Of a DNA stretch of 54,922 nt, positions 16,293-25,508 are shown in pieces. How positions within the stretch are numbered: position 1 is the first letter of the stretch; each line of letters starts with the position of its first letter. The stretch lies in NCBI GenBank assembly GCA_913776885.1, contig CAJYQC010000118.1, positions 1 to 54,922 on the forward strand. Direction: 5' to 3'. The stretch comes from an uncultured Variovorax sp. GTDB taxonomy: Bacteria; Pseudomonadota; Gammaproteobacteria; Burkholderiales; Burkholderiaceae_C. A model generated the notes under the pieces. That model did no database searches, was not told the origin of the DNA, and saw only the letters and a program-made list of their open reading frames with translations. The translations under genes were made by a program, and so were the position numbers.

Positions 16293-17013
16293 CGGCCTCG
16301 CCATCACGCTGAGGCCGCGGCCCATGGCCGAGGCCGCCGACCTCGGCGCGCAGCTGGTGCGCAGCCATGCGCGCTCGGTGTGGCGCACCTTTTTGCCGGT
16401 GCACATCGCCACGGTGCTGCTGGCCCTGAGCACGGTCGAGATCGCCGGCTGGCTGCCCAGCCTGCTGATCTTCTGGCTCAAGCCCTGGCTCGACCGCAGC
16501 CTGCTGTTCGTGCATTCGCGCGCCGTGTTCGGACAGGAAACGCGCTGGTCCGACCTCTGGGCCAACCGCCGCGCCGTGTGGGGCGGGCAGCTGTTGCGCA
16601 CGTTGCTGTGGCGGCGCTTCTCGCCCTGGCGCTCGTTCACCCAGGCCATCGATCAGCTCGAAGGCCAGCGCGGGAGCGCGCGGCGCAAGCGTCGCACGCA
16701 ATTGCTGTACGGGCGTCGCGGCGCCGCCACCGGCATGCAGCTGGTGTTCGCCAACGTCGAGATGGCGCTCGACATCTGCCTGCTGTCGCTGCTGTTCTGG
16801 TTCGCGCCCGAAGGCAGTTCGCGCGACCTCTTCAACTGGCTCACGCAGTCGGACTCGACGGTGCAAAGCCTGCTGACGGCCGGCGCCTACGCGCTGGTCG
16901 TCGGCGTGCTGGAGCCGTTCTACGTGGCGGGGGGGTTCGCGATGTACCTCAACCGCCGGGTCGAACTCGAAGCCTGGGACATCGAGCAGGAGTTCCGACG
17001 TGGATTTCGATGA
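16282..17013 (+). CDS. Membrane protein of the MoxR-associated cluster
   Basis: A 243-residue integral membrane protein I cannot name. It has hydrophobic segments around residues 38-65 (FLPVHIATVLLALSTVEIAGWL), 150-180 (MALDICLLSLLFWFAP) and 198-222 (TAGAYALVVGVLEPFYVAGGFAMYL), and a basic cytoplasmic loop (RGSARRKRRTQLLYGRRG). It ends with ELEAWDIEQEFRRGFR, a pattern often seen in membrane proteins beside SpoIIM and DUF4129 genes. Eleven-base overlap with the SpoIIM-like gene shows it belongs to the operon. Its stop codon is immediately followed by a tandem repeat element. Confidence 0.72.
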   Translation: MQVDGLAITLRPRPMAEAADLGAQLVRSHARSVWRTFLPVHIATVLLALSTVEIAGWLPSLLIFWLKPWLDRSLLFVHSRAVFGQETRWSDLWANRRAVWGGQLLRTLLWRRFSPWRSFTQAIDQLEGQRGSARRKRRTQLLYGRRGAATGMQLVFANVEMALDICLLSLLFWFAPEGSSRDLFNWLTQSDSTVQSLLTAGAYALVVGVLEPFYVAGGFAMYLNRRVELEAWDIEQEFRRGFR

Positions 17014-17211
17014 CACCCCCAGGCTTCGCGCACTTCGTGTCGCTTCGCCAACCCCCTTGCAGGGGGCAATACCTGAGGCCCGGCAGAGCCGGTTCCGCGA
17101 GGGCTTGGAACTCACCCCCAGGCTTCGCGCACTTCGTGTCGCTTCGCCAACCCCCTTGCAGGGGGCGATACCTGTGGCCCGGCAAAGCCGGTTCCACGGT
17201 ATCCCTGGAAT
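17014..17211 (+). repeat. Two tandem 99-bp repeats in the DUF4129 gene leader
   Basis: Copies at 17014-17112 and 17113-17211 share an identical first half (CACCCCCAGGCTTCGCGC onward) and differ at a few later positions. Each contains two small hairpins: CCCCC-TTGCA-GGGGG and CCGGC-AGA/AAA-GCCGG. The unit is a multiple of three and has no stop codon in the DUF4129 frame, so it could be translated as 33-residue repeats (RLRALRVASPTPLQGAIP). The array begins directly after the TGA of the upstream gene. Related copies lie at 20266-20352 and 51050-51118. Confidence 0.9.
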
Positions 17212-17971
17212 GAGGGTGCTGGTTGCTCTGCTCCTGGCTGGGTGCGTGGTGTCGTTGCCTGTTGCCGCGGCCGAGACGCCGCTGACGCGCGAGCAGGTGC
17301 GGGCGGCGGCCGAGAAGGTCCGGGCCGATCCGAACATGCCCGGCACCAAGACCGAGAAGAAGCTGCGCTTCAAGGAGCGTGACGACGAAGAGCAAGAGCC
17401 CGAGCACAAGGCCGACAGCCTCGGCTGGCTGCGCGACTTCGTGCGCGCGGTGGCCGAGGGTGCGCGCTGGCTGATCTGGGGGCTGGCCGCGCTGGCGCTG
17501 GCGTGGCTGGTCGTGCGCCTGCATCGCTGGGTGCGCGTGCGCGCCGGCGGCACGCGGCCCGGCAAGGGCCCGTTGCCGAGCCATGTGGGCAGCCTCGACA
17601 TCCGCCCCGAGAGCCTGCCCGACGACATCGGCAATGCCGCCGCCGGCCTCTGGCAGCGCGGCCAGCATCGGCCCGCGCTGTCGCTGTTGTACCGCGGGGC
17701 GCTGTCGCGGCTCGTGCATTCGCACGCGGTGCCGGTGCGTGCCGCGAGCACCGAGGGCGAGTGCGTGGCGCTCGCCTCGACCCGGCTGTCGCCGCAGGCG
17801 CAGGCCTTCTTCGTGCGGCTGGTCGAGGCCTGGCAGCTGGCAGCCTACGGAGGCCGGCTGCCGTCGACCGCGCAGGTGCTCGCGCTCTGCGGCGAGTTCG
17901 ACGCGAACCTGCCCGCCATGCAAGCCCCCGCCGGGCAGGACGACGGCCTGATGAAGGGCGCGGCCGCATGA
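17210..17971 (+). CDS. DUF4129 domain membrane protein
   Basis: The ATG at 17210 gives 253 residues with a signal-like N-terminus (RVLVALLLAGCVVSLPVAAAE), a charged linker (KTEKKLRFKERDDEEQE), one transmembrane helix (WLIWGLAALALAWLVV), and a C-terminal DUF4129 domain (HRPALSLLYRGALSRLVHSH, RLSPQAQAFFVRLVEAWQLAAYG). DUF4129 proteins are regularly encoded with MoxR and DUF58. The ORF track begins at GTG 17000 because two 99-bp repeats keep the frame open; I take the later ATG as the original start, but the ribosome-binding site there is poor. The 3' end overlaps DUF4350 by 4 bases. Confidence 0.82.
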   Translation: MRVLVALLLAGCVVSLPVAAAETPLTREQVRAAAEKVRADPNMPGTKTEKKLRFKERDDEEQEPEHKADSLGWLRDFVRAVAEGARWLIWGLAALALAWLVVRLHRWVRVRAGGTRPGKGPLPSHVGSLDIRPESLPDDIGNAAAGLWQRGQHRPALSLLYRGALSRLVHSHAVPVRAASTEGECVALASTRLSPQAQAFFVRLVEAWQLAAYGGRLPSTAQVLALCGEFDANLPAMQAPAGQDDGLMKGAAA

Positions 17972-19251
17972 ACGCCTGGGTGGTCCGCATCCTCGTGGTG
18001 CTCGTGCTGGCGCTGGCCGGCTTCTGGCTCGTCGGCGCGACCGAATGGGCCGACACCGAGGTGTCGACGCCCGCGAGCGGCGAGGCCAAGACCAACCGCT
18101 TCTACGGCGCACAGGTGCTGCTGCGCGAGCTCGGCATGAAGGTGGTCAAGCGCGACGGCCTCGACGCCATGCCGCCTGCGCATGCGCGGCTGGTGCTCGG
18201 CTCCAGCCACTGGGACATGTTCCCCGAGCGCGGCAAGCGCCTGCGCCAGTGGGTCGAGCAGGGTGGGCACCTCGTGATGCCGGGCTACCTTGTCGGCGGA
18301 GACCAGCTCGAAGACTGGCTGCCGCTGGTGCGCGAGAAGCCGCCCGCGTCTGAAGAGAAGAAGAACGACGCGAAGGACGACGAAGCCTCTGAGCCGAAGA
18401 AGAGAAGAAGATCGAGCGTCCCCCGCCTCCCCGACCCTTCCGCCCGAGACGCCGACTGCCGCATCGTGACCGAACCCGCGGCCGTGCCCGCGAGCTTCGC
18501 GGGCGGGCGCAGCTACCGGCTGTGCACCTGGTGGTCGCCCTCGCGCTACCGGCCTGCCGACGGACAGCCGGCCGCACTGTGGACAGCCACCGGCTCGCGC
18601 GGCACCGAGGCGATTCGCGTGGGCGTCGGCCGCGGCACCGTCACCGTGCTGCCCTGGGGCGTGTGGCACAACGACGGCATCCTGCGCGGCGACAACGCCC
18701 TCTTCGCCGCCGCCGCGGTGCAGGCGCGCGGCGGCGCGGAGATCTGGTTCGTCGACGAAGAGGCGCGCGAGCCCTTCGTGCTGTGGCTTTGGCAGAAGGG
18801 CTGGGTGGCGCTGGTGCTAGGAGTGCTCGCGCTGGCGGCCGCGCTCTGGCGCGCGGCGGTGCGCTTCGGGCCGCTCGCGCCTTCGGCCGGCACGCACCGG
18901 CGCTCCATGGCCGAGCAGGTGCGCGGCACCGCCGGCTTCCTGCATGCGCACGGCGCGTCCGCGCTGCACGTGGCGCAGCTGCGCGCGCTCGACGAGTCCG
19001 CGCGCCGGCAGCTTCGCGGCTACGCGCTTCGCGATGCGGCGGCGCGGGCGGCCGCCATCGCGCAGGCGACGGGGCTGGAGCCGGCGATGCTCTTGCGCGC
19101 GATGGACCAGGCCCGCAGCCGCCATGCCGGCGCGATGGCGATCGACCTCGAAGTGCTCGAGACCGCGCGCCGCCGGCTCGACGCGAACGGGCCGTTCACG
19201 TCCCGGCCTGCCTCTTCTTCTTCGTCACCTTCTTCTTCCTCTTCATCCTGA
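17968..19251 (+). CDS. DUF4350 domain membrane protein
   Basis: A 427-residue protein with an N-terminal membrane helix (VVRILVVLVLALAGFWLVG), then the DUF4350 region: AKTNRFYGAQVLLRELGMKV, LVLGSSHWDMFPERGKRLRQWVEQGGHLVMPGY, which resembles a Rossmann-like/GATase-like fold. A charged insertion (EEKKNDAKDDEASEPKKRRRSS) precedes the second half, and a second helix (WVALVLGVLALAAALWRAAV) precedes a C-terminal cytoplasmic region. The last 13 residues are almost all serine. Start overlaps the DUF4129 stop (ATGA). Role unknown; neighbourhood ties it to MoxR. Confidence 0.84.
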   Translation: MNAWVVRILVVLVLALAGFWLVGATEWADTEVSTPASGEAKTNRFYGAQVLLRELGMKVVKRDGLDAMPPAHARLVLGSSHWDMFPERGKRLRQWVEQGGHLVMPGYLVGGDQLEDWLPLVREKPPASEEKKNDAKDDEASEPKKRRRSSVPRLPDPSARDADCRIVTEPAAVPASFAGGRSYRLCTWWSPSRYRPADGQPAALWTATGSRGTEAIRVGVGRGTVTVLPWGVWHNDGILRGDNALFAAAAVQARGGAEIWFVDEEAREPFVLWLWQKGWVALVLGVLALAAALWRAAVRFGPLAPSAGTHRRSMAEQVRGTAGFLHAHGASALHVAQLRALDESARRQLRGYALRDAAARAAAIAQATGLEPAMLLRAMDQARSRHAGAMAIDLEVLETARRRLDANGPFTSRPASSSSSPSSSSSS

Positions 19252-19265
19252 ACCGAGAGACGCCC

Positions 19266-20261
<996 letters not shown>

Positions 20262-20265
20262 CGCC

Positions 20266-20352
20266 CGCCCCCAGGCTTCGCGCACTGCGTGCCGCTGCGC
20301 CGACCCCCGGCCGGAGGCGACACCCGCGGCCCGGCGAAGCCGGCTCCGCGGT
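20266..20352 (+). repeat. Third copy of the CCCCAGGCTTCGCGCA repeat
   Basis: A diverged single copy of the element seen at 17014-17211: CCCCCAGGCTTCGCGCACT, then GACCCCCGGCCGGAGGC and CCCGGCGAAGCCGGCTCCGCGG with the same small CCGGC/GCCGG hairpin. As with the first copies, it follows directly after a stop codon (moxR TGA at 20259-20261) and inside the same operon. Confidence 0.8.
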
Positions 20353-20379
20353 GTGCTCCGAAGGGACGGTGCTGCGTTG

Positions 20380-21777
20380 ATGCGTCGGCTGCCAATTCCT
20401 GCGCGCGCGCCCGTGCTGGCGCTGGCCGGCCTGAGCGTCGCCGCCGCAGTCGCACTGCTGCTGGGCGTGCCGATGGTGTACGTCGCCGTCGTGGCGGGCG
20501 TGCTGGTGGCGCTGGGTTCGGCGCTCGCCGGCTTCGACCTGTGGAGCAGCCTGCGCGCGTGGCGCGCCGCGCCGCTGCGCATCGAGCGCAACCTGCCTGG
20601 CGCATTCTCGCTGGGCGTGCCCACGGTGCTCACCCTCACGCTGGTGAACGAAGGTGCGCAGGCCTGGCGGGTGTCGGTGTTCGACGAACTCGACACGCAC
20701 TTCGCCTTCGATGGCCTGCCGCAGGCGCACACGGTGCCGGCGCTCTCGCGCGTCGCGATCCGCTACACGGCCACCGCCACGCAGCGCGGCGTGGCGCAGT
20801 TCGGCGCCACCCAGCTGCGCTGGCGCACCCGCCTCGGCTGTTTCGAGATTCGGCAGACGCTCGGCGAGCCGCGCCGGCTGCGCGTGTATCCCAACTTCGC
20901 GGCGCTCGCGCGTTATGCGTGGCTCTCGGGCGACCGGCGGCTCGCGCAGATCGGCATCAAGACCTATGCGCAGCGCGGGCTGGGCACCGACTTCCGCCAG
21001 CTCGCCGATTACAAGACCGGCGACTCGCTGCGCCATATCGACTGGAAGGCCACTCAGCGCCAGCGCCGGCCCATCGTGCGCGAGTTCCAGGACGACCGCG
21101 ACCAGTGCGTGCTGTTCCTGCTCGACTGCGGCCGCCGCATGCGCGCCGACGAAGGCGCACCGGCGCAGCAGGCCGGCAGCGACGACGCCGGCAGCAACGG
21201 CAGCGCCGGCGCCAGCCACTTCGACGAAGCCCTCAACGCGCTCATGCTGCTGAGCTACGTCGCGCTCAAGGAAGGCGACGAGGTGGGCGCCATGACCTTC
21301 GGCTGTCCGCCCGAAGAGCGCCGCGACTTCGCCCCGCGCAAGGGCAGCGCCACGCTCAACGCGCTGATGAACCGGCTGCACGACATCCAGCCCGGCGCCA
21401 CCCATTCCGACTACCTGCTCGCCGCGCAGGAGCTGCTGCGCGTGCAGAAGCGGCGCGCGCTGGTCATCGTGCTGACCAACTTCCGCGACGAGGACGCCGC
21501 CGAGCTTCGCCCGGCCATCAAGCTGCTGCGCCGCAAGCACCTGGTGCTGGTCGCGAGCCTGCGCGAGCGGGTGATCGGGCGCATCGCCAGCCAGCCGCTG
21601 GTGCACGCGCGCGACGCGGTCGACGTGGCTGCTGCGCACCTGTTCGAGCAATCGCGCCGCGACGCCTTCGCGCGCGTGGTGGGCAACGATCCGCTGTCGG
21701 TCGACGTCGAGCCGGCCGACCTCGCGGTGGCGCTGGTGAATCGTTACCACGCCGTCAAAAGAGCTGGCCTTTTGTAA
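20380..21777 (+). CDS. DUF58 domain protein (MoxR partner, vWA-like)
   Basis: A 465-residue protein with two adjacent N-terminal helices (APVLALAGLSVAAAVALLLGVPMVYVAVVAG), a beta-rich middle, and the DUF58 signature DYKTGDSLRHIDWKAT near residue 205. A vWA-like domain follows. Its metal-site strand reads LLDCGRRM rather than D-x-S-x-S, so metal binding may be weak. DUF58 proteins pair with MoxR ATPases across bacteria. The ATG at 20380 is chosen over an upstream GTG at 20353 that lies in repeat DNA. No gene of the cluster follows; DUF805 begins 55 bases on with its own leader. Confidence 0.92.
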   Translation: MRRLPIPARAPVLALAGLSVAAAVALLLGVPMVYVAVVAGVLVALGSALAGFDLWSSLRAWRAAPLRIERNLPGAFSLGVPTVLTLTLVNEGAQAWRVSVFDELDTHFAFDGLPQAHTVPALSRVAIRYTATATQRGVAQFGATQLRWRTRLGCFEIRQTLGEPRRLRVYPNFAALARYAWLSGDRRLAQIGIKTYAQRGLGTDFRQLADYKTGDSLRHIDWKATQRQRRPIVREFQDDRDQCVLFLLDCGRRMRADEGAPAQQAGSDDAGSNGSAGASHFDEALNALMLLSYVALKEGDEVGAMTFGCPPEERRDFAPRKGSATLNALMNRLHDIQPGATHSDYLLAAQELLRVQKRRALVIVLTNFRDEDAAELRPAIKLLRRKHLVLVASLRERVIGRIASQPLVHARDAVDVAAAHLFEQSRRDAFARVVGNDPLSVDVEPADLAVALVNRYHAVKRAGLL

Positions 21778-21832
21778 AGGTCTTTGCCCACAATGGGCGC
21801 TTCACGAATCAAAGCAGAGGAGAGAGAAACAC

Positions 21833-22396
21833 ATGACGACAGACTTCACCAACCCCAATCCGTATGCCGCGCCGCGCTCCGCGGTGGCCGACGTGTACGA
21901 GGGCGATTCCGGCGCCGTGCAGCCCGTCAAGCTGTGGTCCGCCAAGGGCCGCATCGGGCGGGCGCGCTTCCTGGCGTACACGCTTTATTCGTACATCATC
22001 TTCATCATCGCGGCCGCGGTGATGGGCGGCGTGCTCGGCTTCACCGGCCTCGCGCGCTCCGAGGGCGTGATCGGCGGGCTGACCTTCGTGCTCGCCATCC
22101 CGTACCTGGTCTTCTACGTGCTCACCGGCATCCAGCGCTCGCACGACATGGACTGGTCGGGCTGGATGCTGTTCCTGGCGCTGATCCCCTTCGTCGCGCT
22201 GATCTGGGTCTTCAAGCCCGGCTCCAAGGGCCGCAACCGCTTCGGCGCGCCGCCGCCGCCCAACGGCATCGGCGTGCTGATCGGCGCGTGGCTGCTGCCG
22301 GTGATCACCGTGCTCGGCATCATCGCGGCCATCGCGCTGCCGGCCTACCAGGGCTACAGCACGCGCGCCAAGGCGGCGCAGGTCGAGCGGCCCTGA
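21833..22396 (+). CDS. DUF805 membrane protein with pilin-like C-terminus
   Basis: A 187-residue membrane protein. FSxKGRIGRARF-type motif (LWSAKGRIGRARFLAYTL) starts the DUF805 domain, and GIQRSHDMDWSGWMLFLALIP with GSKGRNRFGAPPPP completes it, with four predicted helices. The last 30 residues (LGIIAAIALPAYQGYSTRAK) closely resemble the N-terminal helix of type IVa pilins but lack the prepilin peptidase site. The N-terminal leader has NPNPYAAPRSAVADV, as in other DUF805 proteins. A GAGGAGAGAG site precedes the ATG. Function unknown. Confidence 0.88.
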   Translation: MTTDFTNPNPYAAPRSAVADVYEGDSGAVQPVKLWSAKGRIGRARFLAYTLYSYIIFIIAAAVMGGVLGFTGLARSEGVIGGLTFVLAIPYLVFYVLTGIQRSHDMDWSGWMLFLALIPFVALIWVFKPGSKGRNRFGAPPPPNGIGVLIGAWLLPVITVLGIIAAIALPAYQGYSTRAKAAQVERP

Positions 22397-22443
22397 TCGA
22401 TCCCTTCGGGCTCTGCAGGGTCCGTTCGCGAGACACCGCGTGA

Positions 22444-22458
22444 CGGCTCTGCCGGGCC
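22444..22458. repeat. Fragment resembling the end of the CCCCAGGCTT repeat
   Basis: The reverse complement reads GGCCCGGCAGAGCCG, identical to the right-hand hairpin of the 17014 repeat copy. The rest of the element is not recognisable here, so it may be a remnant or chance. Confidence 0.3.
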
Positions 22459-22479
22459 GCGCATGTCGGCCGCGGGCGA

Positions 22480-22521
22480 GGGGCAGGGGCAGGGGCAGGG
22501 GCAGGGGCAGGGGCAGGGGCA
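22480..22521. repeat. Hexanucleotide tandem repeat (GGGGCA)7
   Basis: Seven exact head-to-tail GGGGCA units sit between the convergent DUF805 and arginase genes, 8 bases past the arginase stop. Short G-runs at this spacing can form a G-quadruplex, and copy number can change by slippage. Confidence 0.95.
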
Positions 22522-22528
22522 GCGCCTG

Positions 22529-23449
22529 CTACCTCACCAGCGTCGACTTGCCGAACAGGCTCTCGATGAGTTCCACGGCCACCTCGGCCGTCTGGTTGCG
22601 CACGTCGAGCGCCGGGTTCAGCTCCACCACGTCGAGCGAGCCGAGCCGGCCGGTGTCGGCGATCATTTCCATGCACAGCTGCATCTCGCGGTAGGTCGGC
22701 CCGCCGCGCACGCCGGTGCCCACGCCGGGCGCATCGGCGGGGTCGAGGCAGTCGAGGTCGAAGCTCACGTGCAGGTGCGTGTCTTCGTCGACGTCCTGCA
22801 ACGCCTCGGTCATGGTGGTTCGCATGCCGTGCTCGTCGATGTGGCGCATGTCGAACACGTTCAGGCCCAGCGTGCGGATGGCTTCCTTCTCGTCGCCGTC
22901 CACGCTGCGGATGCCGATGAAGCGGATCGCGTCGTGCTGCAGCGCCGCGCGCTCGCCGCTCCAGCCCGTGAGCGCCGAGGGCCCGTGCCCCAGCAGGCAC
23001 GACACCGGCATGCCGTGCAGGTTGCCGCTGGGACTGCTGGCCTCGGTGTTGACGTCCGAGTGCGCGTCGAGCCACAGCACGCGCAGCTTCTTTCCGCGCT
23101 TGCGTGCATGCCATGCCACCGCGCTGATCGAGCCGATGGCCAGGCAGTGGTCGCCGCCCATCATCAGCGGCACATGGCCGGCGCCCAGCGAGGTATCGAT
23201 GGCTTCGTAGACCGAGCGGTTCCACGCGATCACCTCGTCGAGATGCCGCAGCCCGCTCGGCAGCTGCGTCCAGGGCGTGGCCGGCCCCGCGAGGTTGCCG
23301 CGGTCGACGACCGCATAGCCCTGCCGCGCGAGCGCCTCCGGCAGCCCCGCCACGCGCAGCGCGTCGGGGCCCATGCCCGCACCGCGCACGCTGGCGCCCA
23401 CGTCGGTGGGTGCGCCAATCAGTTCGAGGGTGACGTTGGCGTTGCTCAT
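22529..23449 (-). CDS. rocF: Arginase
   Basis: A 306-residue ureohydrolase predicted to cleave arginine to ornithine and urea. The binuclear manganese site is complete: GGDH (His101), DAHSD (Asp128, His130, Asp132), and SFDLDCLDP (Asp231, Asp233). The GNLHGMPVS segment binds substrate in arginases, and the N-terminal IGAPTDVGASVRGAGMGPDALR favours arginase over agmatinase. The ATG lies one base downstream of the prolyl oligopeptidase stop with a GAGGAG site inside that gene, so the two are co-transcribed. A (GGGGCA)7 repeat follows the stop codon. Confidence 0.93.
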   Translation of the reverse strand: MSNANVTLELIGAPTDVGASVRGAGMGPDALRVAGLPEALARQGYAVVDRGNLAGPATPWTQLPSGLRHLDEVIAWNRSVYEAIDTSLGAGHVPLMMGGDHCLAIGSISAVAWHARKRGKKLRVLWLDAHSDVNTEASSPSGNLHGMPVSCLLGHGPSALTGWSGERAALQHDAIRFIGIRSVDGDEKEAIRTLGLNVFDMRHIDEHGMRTTMTEALQDVDEDTHLHVSFDLDCLDPADAPGVGTGVRGGPTYREMQLCMEMIADTGRLGSLDVVELNPALDVRNQTAEVAVELIESLFGKSTLVR

Positions 23450-23450
23450 C

Positions 23451-25508
23451 TCAGCTCCTCAGGTGGCGCCACAGGTAGGCGTAGCCCAGCGCATCCATGA
23501 AGGCCGACTCCTTGTTGTCGGTGGCCGCGCTGTGGCCGCCTTCCAGGTTCTCGTAGAAGCTGCTGTCGTAGCCCAGTGCCTTCATCTTCGCGTGCATCTT
23601 GCGCGCATGCACCGGCCCCACGCGGTCGTCGCGGGTGGAGGTGGTGAAGAGCACGGGCGGACAGGCCAGCCCCGGCTTCGCGTTCTCGTAGGGCGAGAAG
23701 GTGCGGATGAATTCCCACTCCTGCGGCTGGTCGGGGTCGCCGTATTCCGCGATCCACGAGGCGCCGGCCGACAGGTGCGTGTAGCGGCGCATGTCCAGCA
23801 GCGCGACCTCGCTCACGATCGCGCCGTACAGGTGCGGGTACAGCGTGAGCATGTTGCCCATCAGCAGCCCGCCGTTGCTGCCGCCCATGGCGCCCAGGTG
23901 AGCGGGCGAGGTGAGCTTGCGCGCGATCAGGTCCTCGGAGACTGCCGCGAAGTCCTCGCAGGTGCGCAGCCGGTTCTCCTGCAGCGCGGCCTGGTGCCAG
24001 CGCGGGCCGTACTCGCCGCCGCCGCGGATGTTGGCGACGACGTACACGCCGCCCTGGTCCAGCCATGCGCGGCCGATGCTGCCGCTGTAGGCAGGCTGCA
24101 GGGGCACCTCGAAGCCGCCGTAGGCGTACTGCAGCGTGGGGTTGGTGCCGTCGGCCTTCAGGTCTTTCGGGGCGATTTCGAAGTAGGGCACGCGCGTGCC
24201 GTCCTTCGAGGTGGCGAAGTGCTGGCTCACGCGATGGCGCGAGGCGTCGAAGAAAGCGGGGCTGTCCTTCAGCACCTGTGGCTCTCCCTGCCCGATGGTG
24301 CCGATGTAGAGCGTGGTCGGCTGCAGGAAGCCGCTCACGGTGAGGAAGTAGTCGTCGTTCTCGTCCTCGTCGATGCCGCCCGCCGCGATGGTCGAGAGCT
24401 CGGGCGCGCCGCCCAGGCCCTCGCGCTTCCATGGGCCCTTGCCGTCGGCAGGAGGCGTGAGCACCTCGAGGCGGTTCACCACGTCGTGCATCACGTTGAC
24501 GATCAGGTGGTTGCGCGTCCACGAGTAGTCGTCGAGCGCGGTGGTGTCGTCGGGCTCGAACAGCACCGCGAGCGCGCGGCTGCCGGCCATGTAGTCGTCG
24601 AACTTCGCGGCCAGCAGCGAGCCCGCCCTGTAGGTGGTGCCGCCCACGGTCCAGTCCTCGCGCGGCTCTATGAGCAGCCACTCGCGCGTGATGTCGGTAT
24701 CGCAGTCGTCGGGCACGTCGATCTTCACCAGCTCGCCGTCGGCGCCGCGCAGCCAGGTCTCGCTCTCGTAGAAGTCCATCTGGCGCGAGACGAAGTCGCG
24801 CTCGAAGCCGGGCGTGTTGTCGCGCCAGGCGCTCACGGACATGTCTTCGTGCAGGCCCTCGTACACCGTGGCCGCGCTCTCCAGCGGCGTGCCGCGCCGC
24901 CACTGCTTCACGATGCGCGGGTAGCTGGAGCTGGTCATGGAGCCCGGACCGAAGTCGGTGGCCACGTAGAGGTGGTCGATGTCCTTCCAGCCGACGTGGT
25001 TCTTGGCCTCGGGCAGCGAGAAGCCGCCTTCGACGAACTGCTTCGTCTGCAGGTCGAACTCGCGCACCACGTCGGCATCGGCCCCGCCGCGCGACAGCGA
25101 GATCAGGCAGCGCCTGTACTCGGGCTCCAGGCAGTCGGCGCCGTGCCAGACCCAGTTCTCGCCCTCGGCCGCGGCCAGCGCGTCGAGGTCGAGCACGGTC
25201 TCCCACTCGGGCCTGGGCTTGCGGTACTCGTCGAGCGTGGTGCGGCGCCAGACGCCCTTCGGATGCGCCTTGTCGCGCCAGAAGTTGTAGAAGAAGCGCG
25301 GGCCGATCTTGTAGACCATCGGAATGCGCTCTTCGGAGTCGAGCACCTCGAGGATGCCCTGCTGGAGCGCCTCGAACGCAGGCGACTGTGCGTAGGCCTG
25401 CACGGTGACGGCGTTCTCGGCGCGCGCCCAGGCCAGTTGTTTTTCTCCGTCGATCTCCTCTAGCCAGAGGTTGTCGTCGTCCTGTTGCGGGGGGAGGCTG
25501 GATGTCAT
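23451..25508 (-). CDS. S9 family prolyl oligopeptidase
   Basis: A 685-residue serine peptidase that cleaves short peptides after proline or related residues, probably cytosolic because no signal peptide is seen. The C-terminal alpha/beta-hydrolase domain has GAMGGSNGG with Ser544, TRDDRV with Asp628, and EGGHSAATD with His659, a complete triad. The N-terminal WLEEIDGEKQLAWARAEN is the family start, and the middle forms the beta-propeller that limits substrate size. The ORF track begins upstream at 25823, but family alignment supports ATG 25508. It shares an operon with arginase. Confidence 0.92.
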   Translation of the reverse strand: MTSSLPPQQDDDNLWLEEIDGEKQLAWARAENAVTVQAYAQSPAFEALQQGILEVLDSEERIPMVYKIGPRFFYNFWRDKAHPKGVWRRTTLDEYRKPRPEWETVLDLDALAAAEGENWVWHGADCLEPEYRRCLISLSRGGADADVVREFDLQTKQFVEGGFSLPEAKNHVGWKDIDHLYVATDFGPGSMTSSSYPRIVKQWRRGTPLESAATVYEGLHEDMSVSAWRDNTPGFERDFVSRQMDFYESETWLRGADGELVKIDVPDDCDTDITREWLLIEPREDWTVGGTTYRAGSLLAAKFDDYMAGSRALAVLFEPDDTTALDDYSWTRNHLIVNVMHDVVNRLEVLTPPADGKGPWKREGLGGAPELSTIAAGGIDEDENDDYFLTVSGFLQPTTLYIGTIGQGEPQVLKDSPAFFDASRHRVSQHFATSKDGTRVPYFEIAPKDLKADGTNPTLQYAYGGFEVPLQPAYSGSIGRAWLDQGGVYVVANIRGGGEYGPRWHQAALQENRLRTCEDFAAVSEDLIARKLTSPAHLGAMGGSNGGLLMGNMLTLYPHLYGAIVSEVALLDMRRYTHLSAGASWIAEYGDPDQPQEWEFIRTFSPYENAKPGLACPPVLFTTSTRDDRVGPVHARKMHAKMKALGYDSSFYENLEGGHSAATDNKESAFMDALGYAYLWRHLRS

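Noticed and set aside
17000-17209. N-terminal extension of the DUF4129 protein
   Set aside because: It is entirely repeat DNA and precedes a good signal peptide start; treated as a leader rather than as part of the original protein.
22480-22521. GGGGCA array considered as a CRISPR or coding repeat
   Set aside because: Units are 6 bases with no spacers, and no real gene crosses it.
23373-25463. 696-residue plus-strand ORF
   Set aside because: Antisense of the prolyl oligopeptidase; no motifs.
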